Assembly: GCA_019232725.1 (NCBI GenBank)
Contig: JAFANK010000076.1
Coordinates: 1-5,037 of the forward strand
Source of the DNA: Vulcanimicrobiota bacterium
GTDB taxonomy: Bacteria > Vulcanimicrobiota > Vulcanimicrobiia > Eremiobacterales > Eremiobacteraceae
Length of the DNA: 5,037 bases
Direction of reading: 5' to 3'
Each line of letters starts with the position of its first letter. Within the stretch, counting starts at the first letter, position 1. The notes under the pieces are model-generated. The model saw nothing but the letters and a program-made list of their open reading frames with translations, was not told where the DNA came from and did not search any database. The translations under genes were made by a program, and so were the position numbers. Of the stretch, positions 1 through 5,037 are shown piece by piece.

Positions 1-306
1 CGCGACGCCGCATGCGACGATCGCAAGCGTCGGCAAGCCGGGTTGAAATCCGGACGCCGCAAAGGCCGAACAACTCGTGCCGCACGCGATGACCAAAAGT
101 GACGGATCGTGACGGCGCAACATCGCGATCATCTGGCGCGCGAACGCCTCGACTTGCGGTAGCGCCCGGTCGCCGTACGGCATGCGCGCCGTATCCGCCG
201 CGTACACGATGTCCGCATCCGGCAACGCCTCGCGCAGCGCCGTGTAGACCGACAGGCCGCCGAGCCCGGAATCGAACATGGCCACCCGCCGTGCTCGTGC
301 CGTCAC
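1..306 (-). CDS. murI: Glutamate racemase, N-terminal part (runs off the window)
   Basis: Glutamate racemase converts L-glutamate to D-glutamate in the cytoplasm for the peptidoglycan stem peptide, using two cysteines without a cofactor. The 102 visible codons cover the first of two Asp/Glu racemase lobes. Seen: FDSGLGGLSV (residues 11-20, with the D12-S13 pair that binds substrate and acts in catalysis), DTARMPYGD (38-46), and VIACGTSCSA (72-81, with C75 as the first catalytic cysteine). The second cysteine lies outside the window. I chose GTG at 304-306: it overlaps the amidase stop as GTGA and gives a normal short lead (MTARARRVAMFDSG). The internal ATG at 277-279 would start directly at FDSG and is too short. 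There is no strong Shine-Dalgarno sequence, so translation is probably coupled to the amidase. Odd point: the usual Asn after the catalytic Cys is Gly. Family assignment is firm; specificity for glutamate is inferred from family and context. Confidence 0.9.
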   Translation of the reverse strand, partial: MTARARRVAMFDSGLGGLSVYTALREALPDADIVYAADTARMPYGDRALPQVEAFARQMIAMLRRHDPSLLVIACGTSCSAFAASGFQPGLPTLAIVACGVA

Positions 307-2345
307 GATGACGGTGGACCGCCCGTGTAGTCCTTGACCCCTTGTGCGATGCCGGCCGCGATGCGATCGATGAACCAGCTCTGCGTGAGCAGCGAAGCGT
401 CATGCGCATTGCTCAGATAGGTGTTCTCGATCAACACGGCAGGCATCACCGTGTGGCGCGTGACGTAAAATGCCTCGCGCATGACGCCGTCATCGCCCGC
501 GCCGGTGGCGCGAACGGCCGCAGCCTGAACGGTCTGCGCGAACGACCGGTCCGCCGGCCGCCAATAATAGGTTGTGAGACCACTCGGGGCGCTTGAGACC
601 GACGAGTTGATGTGCACGCTGATGAAAAGGCGTGCGCCCGCGGCATTGGCCACGTCGCAGCGCGCTTGCAGCTCCTGGTGGTCATCGCCATTCGGGTCGC
701 CGACCTCGTAGTCGCCGTCGCGCGTGAGCACCACGCGCCAGCCCGCGTGTTGGAGATCGGCTTTGAGTTTTTGCGAGATCGCGAGGGTGAGATGGCTCTC
801 CACAAGCCCGTACTGCTGATTCATGGCGCCGGGGTCGTTGCCGCCGTGCCCTGGGTCGATGACGATGAGATCAGCGTGCTTTGGGCCTGGCGTCACGGCG
901 ACATTGGGCGCCGCCGTCTGCGCAGGCGCTTGCATCATGCCGATCCCGCTTTGGGGTGCGTCGACAGGCGGCGGACTCGCGTGGATCTCGATGCCCAGCT
1001 GGTTTGGTGCGCCTTGGATCGCACCGATCACCACATCGACGGGTTGCGAGGGATCGATGATGACGCGCACGACGTGATCGGGCGTGATCAAATGCTGACT
1101 GATCTTGACTGACCGCACTTGCGGGAGTTTGACCGCGATGTCACGCGCTGGGCCGATCAGCGCAGCAGCAGAGATGTCGATCCAGAAACGGTTATCCGGC
1201 GCCGCGAGCCTGTGCCACTCAAAACTCACCGGGCCCGTGACCGCTAAGGTAATGCGGCTTGCGTCGGTGGTATCGGTGACAAAGATATCGGTGATCTTCT
1301 GCAACGGCGATGGGCTTGGACCAGGACTCACCTGCGCACCCGGCTCTTCTGCTCCGCTGGGGACGGGCGATGGGCTACCGCCGACTTGCGGCGCGGGGAC
1401 GGCAGTCGGAACGGGCGCTGCGGTCGCGACGGCGCCGCGCGCCGCCGGACTCGGCACAACGGTAGGCGCTGGGGTTGGCACAGGTGTTGGAGCTTGTGTC
1501 GGCGGCGCGGTGGGCATGGCGGAGATATGCACGGCCGGAGCGATCGCTACCGTGCTCAGCGCGAGATCTTTCTCATTGTGCGCCAAGACGAGCGCCATCT
1601 GCGAACTGCCACCCACGCGGTGCGCTGCGTACTTGACGCCATGCATCACCTCGATGGTCAACGTCGTGATGGGAAACCCCGGCGGACCTTGTTGCGTCAG
1701 CGACGCTGCTTTGGCTTCGCGGCCGCCAAGCGTGACGTGCGAACCCGCGGCGTTGGCAAAACCCGGAAAGGTGAGGACGAGCGCCGGGTGTTTGGGCGGA
1801 CCACCGAGCGAGGACCGCCAGGTCAAGGGAGCGCTCGCGATGATCTCGACGATGGTGCGCTGCTGACCGACGCGCCGCTGCACCGAAACGATCTGCGGCG
1901 AAAATGCGAAGGCCTGATGGAAATGGCGCTCGTACAATCCGAGCCCGGTGGTGAGCGGCTGCAACGGTATGTACAGCTGCGTGCCCTGGTAGAACGGTCC
2001 GAACGGCATGGCACGAGAGCTGTCATCCACGCTCAACGCATTGCTTCCTACGGTGAACGTGATAAGTGTGCCGTCCGCTCGCGTGAACACGACGAAGCGG
2101 GTTCCCGGCTGGAATTGCATCTTCGCGCCGAGGATTTCGAGCATAGACCCAAGCCCTGGGTCGTCGACGCGCACCACCGGGGCCCCACGGAAGCTGCCGA
2201 GATGCTCGAAACGCACCTCGCGCCCTGAGACGAAGACCTGATCGGCAAGCGCCGTGACCGGCACCGCAACGGGCTGCGCTGCTGCCATCCGTGAAACGCT
2301 GGCGAGCAGCGCGCAGATGCATGCCGTAACCCGCAACAGCTTCAT
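303..2345 (-). CDS. amiC: Secreted N-acetylmuramoyl-L-alanine amidase (Amidase_3) with AMIN domain
   Basis: A zinc amidase that cleaves the bond between N-acetylmuramic acid and L-alanine in peptidoglycan, normally in daughter-cell separation and wall turnover. Layout of the 680 residues: signal peptide about 1-23 (likely cleavage after AAA); about 35-150 resembles a copper-amine-oxidase N-terminal-like stalk domain (e.g. GTQLYIPLQPL, 121-131); about 150-256 is a beta-rich, possibly divergent AMIN region; 278-348 is a Pro/Thr/Ala-rich flexible linker; 349-456 is a clearer AMIN domain (targets septum or wall); 491-674 is the Amidase_3 catalytic domain. Zinc ligands are H500 (IDPGHGGNDPGA), E516 (LVESHLTLAIS) and H578 (ISVHINSS); the catalytic glutamate is E640 (VLIENTYLSN). 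All are present, so it should be active. The ATG overlaps the stop of the GerMN gene (ATGA, 2342-2345) and its stop overlaps the murI start. No membrane anchor is seen after the signal peptide. The symbol reflects AMIN plus Amidase_3 architecture, not proven orthology with E. coli AmiC. Confidence 0.93.
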   Translation of the reverse strand: MKLLRVTACICALLASVSRMAAAQPVAVPVTALADQVFVSGREVRFEHLGSFRGAPVVRVDDPGLGSMLEILGAKMQFQPGTRFVVFTRADGTLITFTVGSNALSVDDSSRAMPFGPFYQGTQLYIPLQPLTTGLGLYERHFHQAFAFSPQIVSVQRRVGQQRTIVEIIASAPLTWRSSLGGPPKHPALVLTFPGFANAAGSHVTLGGREAKAASLTQQGPPGFPITTLTIEVMHGVKYAAHRVGGSSQMALVLAHNEKDLALSTVAIAPAVHISAMPTAPPTQAPTPVPTPAPTVVPSPAARGAVATAAPVPTAVPAPQVGGSPSPVPSGAEEPGAQVSPGPSPSPLQKITDIFVTDTTDASRITLAVTGPVSFEWHRLAAPDNRFWIDISAAALIGPARDIAVKLPQVRSVKISQHLITPDHVVRVIIDPSQPVDVVIGAIQGAPNQLGIEIHASPPPVDAPQSGIGMMQAPAQTAAPNVAVTPGPKHADLIVIDPGHGGNDPGAMNQQYGLVESHLTLAISQKLKADLQHAGWRVVLTRDGDYEVGDPNGDDHQELQARCDVANAAGARLFISVHINSSVSSAPSGLTTYYWRPADRSFAQTVQAAAVRATGAGDDGVMREAFYVTRHTVMPAVLIENTYLSNAHDASLLTQSWFIDRIAAGIAQGVKDYTGGPPSS

Positions 2346-2887
2346 TGCGCGAACGTGTCCCTCGTCAAGGGCTCGTCCAATTCGAAGTGGCCGCCCGGCA
2401 GCGCCGCGCGCTTGTTGCCGTCGACGAGGACTTGCACGCTTGTGATGCCGGGCAATGACGTCATGGTATAGGTCAGCGACTTGAAAAGACCAGCCTCGTC
2501 ACCGGCCCCGCTTTGAAACGAGCGTGCGATCGGGCCGCTCAAGTTCACCGTCGCGACGCTGCCGTCGATGTTGACGGTCGCCTGCGTTCCCGATGGGAAC
2601 AAGACCAAGCTGTCGCGGCCCACGCTCGGTCCTGCCAGCAGCTGGTTCAATGCGTACGTTGCCAAAGCCGGTCCCTTGAGCTTAGCATCGGCGGTGAACG
2701 GCATGCGGACTAGCTGATCGCTACCCGCTTTGCAATAATAGATGTTGACTTGAGAAGGCGGCGGGGTGGTCGCGTGGCGGGCGCAGCCGGCGACGATGAT
2801 CAAAACGGCGAGCAAGGCTGCCGAGGCGCGCGTCCAGCGTAACCTCGAACGAATGAGAACCGTCCCCCTAAATTGGGCGCCACTCAA
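2342..2887 (-). CDS. GerMN-domain lipoprotein
   Basis: A predicted lipoprotein with a single GerMN domain, the domain of Bacillus GerM and actinobacterial LpqB-type proteins; its biochemical role is not established, but it is linked to the cell envelope. Numbered from the TTG at 2885-2887 (181 residues): a basic stretch (RSRLRWTR, 13-20), hydrophobic core (AALLAVLIIVAGC, 23-35) with lipobox VAGC and lipidated C35, a short linker (TTPPPS), then the GerMN domain about 48-172 (VNIYYCKAGSDQLVR; ALNQLLAGPS, 79-88; VNIDGSVATVNLSG, 105-118; GITSVQVLVDG, 147-157). The start is uncertain. TTG 2885-2887 sits in the loop of a strong hairpin. A better-placed start is ATT at 2852-2854, 9 nt after AGGGGG (2864-2869); it would give a 170-residue protein with lipid Cys at 24, a usual signal length. 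No ATG or GTG is available in frame before the signal core. The gene ends in an ATGA overlap with the amidase, its likely functional partner. Confidence 0.88.
   Translation of the reverse strand: MSGAQFRGTVLIRSRLRWTRASAALLAVLIIVAGCARHATTPPPSQVNIYYCKAGSDQLVRMPFTADAKLKGPALATYALNQLLAGPSVGRDSLVLFPSGTQATVNIDGSVATVNLSGPIARSFQSGAGDEAGLFKSLTYTMTSLPGITSVQVLVDGNKRAALPGGHFELDEPLTRDTFAQ
2863..2869 (-). promoter_or_regulatory. Shine-Dalgarno that favours an ATT start for the GerMN gene
   Basis: On the minus strand AGGGGGA (2869 down to 2863) can pair with the 16S anti-SD CCUCCU with one G-U pair. Nine nucleotides after its last G comes ATT (2854-2852), in frame with the lipoprotein. The competing TTG (2887-2885) has a shorter AGAGG (about 2898-2894) 6 nt upstream, but both that AGAGG and the TTG are in or beside a stable hairpin. 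The site is seen directly; its use is inferred. Confidence 0.5.
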
Positions 2888-2895
2888 GTGGCGCC
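2876..2895 (-). terminator. Hairpin after ssrA, probable transcription terminator or attenuator
   Basis: A perfect inverted repeat starts 18 nt beyond the CCA end of tmRNA. Arms GGCGCCAC (2895-2888) and GTGGCGCC (2883-2876) enclose a TTGA loop (the stem is 9 bp if the two loop-closing bases also pair). It is followed by CAATTTA, which is only a weak U-tract, so termination may be partial and let transcription continue into the lipoprotein operon. No separate promoter for that operon was recognised. Confidence 0.5.
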
Positions 2896-2913
2896 TCTAC
2901 AGCGCCCAAGCTA

Positions 2914-3263
2914 TGGTGGAGGCGACCGGAGTTGAACCGGTGTCCGAAATGACCCCCACGGCAGCATCTACAGGCTTAGCTCAGGATTTTCACTCGCGAC
3001 ACGTACTCCCCCGAGCGGGATTACCGCGCCGCCAGCTCCGATCGATTTCCCGGCTGCATCAGAGCACCTGCATCCGGTATCCGTACTTAGTGACACCTAC
3101 GGGCCCGTGACGGAACCGTTGCCCCGTAAGCGTGAGAGCCTAATTAGGCTGCCAGTGCGTATTCGCTGTTCGCGTTTATACGTTGTCCGATCGTTTTAGG
3201 AGGGCTCGGAACTCCGCCTGCTTCTCCCGCCAGAGCACATCCCGTCGAAACCGTGACGCCCCC
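2914..3263 (-). ncRNA. ssrA: Transfer-messenger RNA (tmRNA), one-piece
   Basis: tmRNA, with SmpB, rescues ribosomes stalled on mRNAs lacking a stop codon and adds a degradation tag to the nascent peptide. The mature RNA is about 350 nt. Its 5' end GGGGGCG (3263-3257) pairs over 7 bp with CGCCTCC next to the encoded ACCA 3' end (CCA at 2916-2914); the third pair is G-U, the alanyl-tRNA synthetase identity element. The 5' region has the family signature GGTTTCGACGGG. The T arm is ACCGG, loop TTCAACT, CCGGT. A pseudoknot PK1 can be drawn: GGAG (3215-3212) with CTCC (3202-3199), and TCCGA (3210-3206) with TCGGA (3190-3186), ending 12 nt before the resume codon. The tag frame lies at 3144-3173. 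This is a standard one-piece gene, not the permuted two-piece form of some cyanobacteria and alphaproteobacteria. Confidence 0.97.
3144..3173 (-). other. tmRNA tag reading frame, (A)NSEYALAA
   Basis: The resume codon GCG (3173-3171) begins GCG AAC AGC GAA TAC GCA CTG GCA GCC TAA, encoding ANSEYALAA and stop. The ALAA end is the usual signal for ClpXP/ClpAP-type proteases. The five bases before the resume codon (TAAAC) keep the U-A at -5/-4 that sets the frame in E. coli (UAGUC). The tag is short, at 9 residues including the alanine brought by charged tmRNA. The stop lies in a small helix: AGCC, loop TAATTA, GGCT. Confidence 0.92.
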
Positions 3264-3266
3264 GCG

Positions 3267-3287
3267 AAAAACGGACCGGGTGGTCCG
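3267..3287 (-). terminator. Terminator-like hairpin with T5 between the ssrA promoter and tmRNA 5' end
   Basis: On the minus strand CGGACC (3287-3282), loop ACCC, GGTCCG (3277-3272) form a 6-bp perfect stem followed directly by TTTTT (3271-3267). Only CGC separates this from the mature tmRNA 5' end. It has the form of an intrinsic terminator but lies downstream of the ssrA promoter, so it would be in the first roughly 25 nt of that transcript. It may stop read-through from the uvrC/holin block, or act as a leader hairpin removed by RNase P. The shape is seen; the function is inference. Confidence 0.45.
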
Positions 3288-3297
3288 CGTAGGCTCT

Positions 3298-3326
3298 ATT
3301 GTACACTATCGCGCGGGGCATGACAA
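3298..3326 (-). promoter_or_regulatory. Sigma70/sigmaA-type promoter for ssrA
   Basis: The -35 box TTGTCA (3326-3321, five of six matches to TTGACA) and -10 box TACAAT (3303-3298, five of six matches to TATAAT) are separated by exactly 17 bp. The expected transcription start is near 3290-3291, leaving a leader of about 27 nt before the mature tmRNA at 3263. A strong constitutive promoter is usual for ssrA. It is the best promoter visible in the window. Confidence 0.85.
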
Positions 3327-3330
3327 GGAT

Positions 3331-3353
3331 GCGGCGTTGCTCAGCCACGCCGC
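3331..3353 (-). repeat. Inverted repeat after the holin-like gene, possible weak terminator
   Basis: GCGGCGT (3353-3347) and ACGCCGC (3337-3331) form a perfect 7-bp stem with a 9-nt loop, 25 nt beyond the stop codon of the holin-like gene and just before the ssrA -35 box. There is no U-tract. It could stabilise the 3' end of the uvrC/holin mRNA or help end it, but GC-rich DNA often gives such stems by chance. Confidence 0.3.
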
Positions 3354-3378
3354 TTGAGCGCTACGCCAGCGCCGGCAG

Positions 3379-3744
3379 CTACGTGCGCCGGCGCTCCATC
3401 TCCACGTCCTTGATGATCACGCTGATCACCCACGAGATCAGCGACGTCACGATCGCAGCCCAGAAGGCGGCCCAGAAGTTGGGAACGTGCCAGCCGGGCA
3501 GCCACTTGAGCACGTAATAGAAGATGACGCCGTTGATGATCAGCGTGAACAGCCCGAGCGTGAGAACGACGAGCGGACAGCTCAACACCATGAGCAGCGG
3601 CCGTACGAACGCGTTCGCAAGACCGAGCACGAGCGCGCCGATCAGCGTATCGGTGACGCTGTCGGCGTGGATGCCCATGAAGTTGAACTGTGAGATGAGG
3701 AACAACGCAAGGGCGTTGACGAGAATTCTAACGAGAAAACCCAT
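3379..3744 (-). CDS. Phage holin family 4 / YvlD-like membrane protein
   Basis: A 121-residue integral membrane protein of the 'phage holin family protein' type (PF04020-like, also called the mycobacterial 4-TMS holin superfamily). Despite the name, most chromosomal members are not shown to be holins, and their role is unknown; YvlD of Bacillus belongs here. Seen: four hydrophobic segments at about 3-24, 32-51, 53-82 and 89-111; the family signature NAFVRPLL (44-51) followed by LTLGLFTLIINGVIF (61-75), the Pro-Gly turn WLPGW (81-85), and a charged C-terminus (KDVEMERRRT). Length is typical. The ATG at 3742-3744 begins 12 nt after the uvrC stop and has no good Shine-Dalgarno sequence, so it is probably translated from the uvrC transcript. 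No endolysin or other phage gene lies nearby, which argues against a prophage role. Confidence 0.9.
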   Translation of the reverse strand: MGFLVRILVNALALFLISQFNFMGIHADSVTDTLIGALVLGLANAFVRPLLMVLSCPLVVLTLGLFTLIINGVIFYYVLKWLPGWHVPNFWAAFWAAIVTSLISWVISVIIKDVEMERRRT

Positions 3745-3756
3745 GGGGACCGGAGT

Positions 3757-5037
3757 TCACCCGGCCGTGCGGCCGTTCCCTTTATCCTCGGCAAGCGCGT
3801 CCTTAATGGCGCTGGCAAGCTCTTCACTGATGCCCGGCACGGCTGCAAGTTCCCCAACGCTGGCGCGCCGCACGCCAGCTGCCGAGCCGAACATGCGCAG
3901 GAGCTGACGCCGGCGAGCCGGGCCTATGCCGGGAACACCGTCGAGCGCTGATTCGGTCACCCGGCGTCCACGCAAACCACGATGGTACGTCACGGCAAAC
4001 CGATGCGCTTCATCGCGGATGTGTTGCACGAGGTGCAGCGCAGGTGAATTCCGCGGCAGCACGACCGGAAGCTCTTCACCCGGCACGTAGATCTCTTCAA
4101 ATTTCTTGGCCAAAGCCACGAGCGGCAAGGCGACGAGGTCGAGGTCTTCGAGCACGGCCTGCGCGGCGCCGAGTTGCGCCTGCCCACCATCGATGATCAG
4201 CAGGCTCGGCCGCTTCTCGAACTTGCGCTCCTTGCCGGGAGCGACCGCGGGCGCACCTGGCGTCAGGTAGCGCAATCGCCGGCGCAGCATCTGCTGCATG
4301 TTGGCGACGTCATCGTTGCGCTCATCGCCTTGGATTTTGAAGCGCCGGTAATCGCTCTTGCGCGGCACGCCGTCTTCGAAGACGACCATCGACCCGACCA
4401 CGTCGCGGCCTTGCACATGCGAGATGTCGTAGCACTCGATGCGCTGCGGCAGCGCCGGCAGACCGAGCGCGGCAGCGAGCTCTTCCATCGCCGCCGTCGC
4501 GCGCTCGTCCGCGACGTGACGCTTGGCGAGGTGGTCGGCAAGATGCTGCTCTGCGTTGCGCTGGACTTTGCGCATGTATTCTGCGCGCGGACCTCGCTCG
4601 GGAACCAAAATACGCACGCGATTGCCACGCACGGCCGAAAGCGTCCGGGCCAGCTCGTCAAGACCTGGGATGCGGTCTTGCAGCATGATCTCTTTCGGTA
4701 TCGCAGGCGATGCCGCATAGAACTGCGAGACGAACGCGGCCAGCACTTCACCCGGCGACCTGCCTTCCGTGCCCTCGACGAGGAAATTGTCCTGGCCGAT
4801 AAGTTTGCCGCCGCGGACGAAGAACACGTCCATATTCGAAATCCCTTGGCCATGCGCACCCGCGATGAGGTCCATGTCCACCTGGCTTTTCCAGACGACC
4901 TCTTGGCGCGCCATGACGCGTTCCAGATCGGCGATGCGATCGCGCAACCGTGCCGCATGCTCGAATGCCAACTGCTCGGAGGCGAACGCCATCTCACGGT
5001 TGAGCCGGTCGACGAGCACGCGATGGCGGCCTTCGAG
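3757..5037 (-). CDS. uvrC: Excinuclease ABC subunit C, C-terminal two thirds (5' end outside window)
   Basis: UvrC makes both incisions around a lesion in nucleotide excision repair after UvrA/UvrB recognition. 426 codons are visible with no start required: the frame is open to the window edge, and the N-terminal GIY-YIG nuclease (3' incision) is missing because of the cut. Fragment residues: UVR/UvrB-binding motif about 1-42 (FASEQLAFEHAARLRDRIADLE); RNase H-like 5'-incision domain about 195-350 with ECYDISHVQG (D204), LLIIDGGQAQL (D283) and HIRDEAHRFA (H345), matching the catalytic Asp/Asp/His of Thermotoga UvrC; tandem helix-hairpin-helix about 361-415 (LDGVPGIGPARRRQLL and LAAVPGISEELASAI). 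The C-terminus EDKGNGRTAG is a short polar tail. A GTG at 5017-5019 could be taken for a start, but the six codons before it (LEGRHR) continue the family sequence, so it is internal. No disruptions are seen. Confidence 0.97.
   Translation of the reverse strand, partial: LEGRHRVLVDRLNREMAFASEQLAFEHAARLRDRIADLERVMARQEVVWKSQVDMDLIAGAHGQGISNMDVFFVRGGKLIGQDNFLVEGTEGRSPGEVLAAFVSQFYAASPAIPKEIMLQDRIPGLDELARTLSAVRGNRVRILVPERGPRAEYMRKVQRNAEQHLADHLAKRHVADERATAAMEELAAALGLPALPQRIECYDISHVQGRDVVGSMVVFEDGVPRKSDYRRFKIQGDERNDDVANMQQMLRRRLRYLTPGAPAVAPGKERKFEKRPSLLIIDGGQAQLGAAQAVLEDLDLVALPLVALAKKFEEIYVPGEELPVVLPRNSPALHLVQHIRDEAHRFAVTYHRGLRGRRVTESALDGVPGIGPARRRQLLRMFGSAAGVRRASVGELAAVPGISEELASAIKDALAEDKGNGRTAG

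Noticed and set aside
1390..1510. Repetitive DNA as a possible tandem repeat or CRISPR-like array
   Set aside because: It encodes the Pro/Thr/Ala linker of the amidase; units are short and irregular, with no constant repeat and spacer pattern.
1105..2228. Long plus-strand open frames (about 250-280 codons) opposite the amidase gene
   Set aside because: They are antisense to an amidase with all catalytic residues in place, are rich in Arg/Gly/Ala as expected of GC-rich shadow frames, and show no domain signature.
2766..3110. Plus-strand frame of 114 codons across the tmRNA gene
   Set aside because: It lies over the antisense of ssrA; the segment reading ATGVEPVSEMTPT is the common mistranslation of tRNA-like T-arm DNA, not a protein.
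2914..3263. Integrated element at ssrA, a common attachment site
   Set aside because: The tmRNA 3' end is intact and followed at once by a housekeeping operon; no integrase, direct repeat of the 3' end, or composition shift is seen.
3379..3744. Prophage lysis module suggested by the holin name
   Set aside because: No endolysin, spanin, integrase or structural phage gene is nearby; the neighbours are uvrC and ssrA, and the family is mostly chromosomal.
4263..4997. 244-codon minus-strand frame within uvrC
   Set aside because: It is a shifted frame of uvrC with a Trp/Arg/Ser-rich low-complexity translation; the uvrC frame carries the known motifs.
5017..5019. GTG as the start of a short UvrC
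   Set aside because: The six codons upstream continue the conserved UvrC sequence to the window edge, so this GTG is internal and the missing GIY-YIG domain is due to the cut.

Overview
The window is a GC-rich piece of a bacterial chromosome in which every recognisable gene lies on the minus strand, so transcription runs from high to low coordinates. In that order it holds: a 5'-truncated uvrC (3757-5037), a small four-helix membrane protein of the phage-holin IV/YvlD type (3379-3744), a promoter plus tmRNA gene ssrA (2914-3263), a GerMN-domain lipoprotein (2342 to about 2854/2887), a large secreted N-acetylmuramoyl-L-alanine amidase with AMIN domains (303-2345), and the 5' part of murI, glutamate racemase (1-306).

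There appear to be three transcriptional blocks. uvrC and the holin-like gene are 12 nt apart and probably co-transcribed. ssrA has its own near-consensus sigma70-type promoter (TTGTCA-17-TACAAT). The GerMN lipoprotein, amidase and murI form a tight cell-envelope operon: each junction is a 4-nt start/stop overlap (ATGA, then GTGA), which suggests translational coupling. The operon joins supply of D-glutamate for peptidoglycan (MurI) with periplasmic peptidoglycan cleavage (amidase) and a probable envelope lipoprotein partner. AmiC next to MurI is a known arrangement in cyanobacteria, and gerM lies near racE in Bacillus, so the grouping is conserved in theme rather than new.

The organism is probably a member of an uncultured, GC-rich, possibly diderm lineage. 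An AMIN-domain Amidase_3 protein points to an envelope with a periplasm or outer layer, the GerMN lipoprotein recalls Terrabacteria-like groups, and ssrA is of the one-piece type. Eremiobacterota-like or another Terrabacteria-related phylum is my guess from context only and is weakly held.

I see no CRISPR array, insertion sequence, phage module, toxin-antitoxin pair or clearly undescribed system; this is mostly housekeeping DNA. The points worth a second look are around ssrA: a terminator-like hairpin between its promoter and its mature 5' end, mutually exclusive hairpins just after its 3' end, and a downstream lipoprotein gene whose best-placed start codon is a rare ATT. The MurI active-site motif also reads Cys-Gly-Thr where Cys-Asn-Thr is usual.
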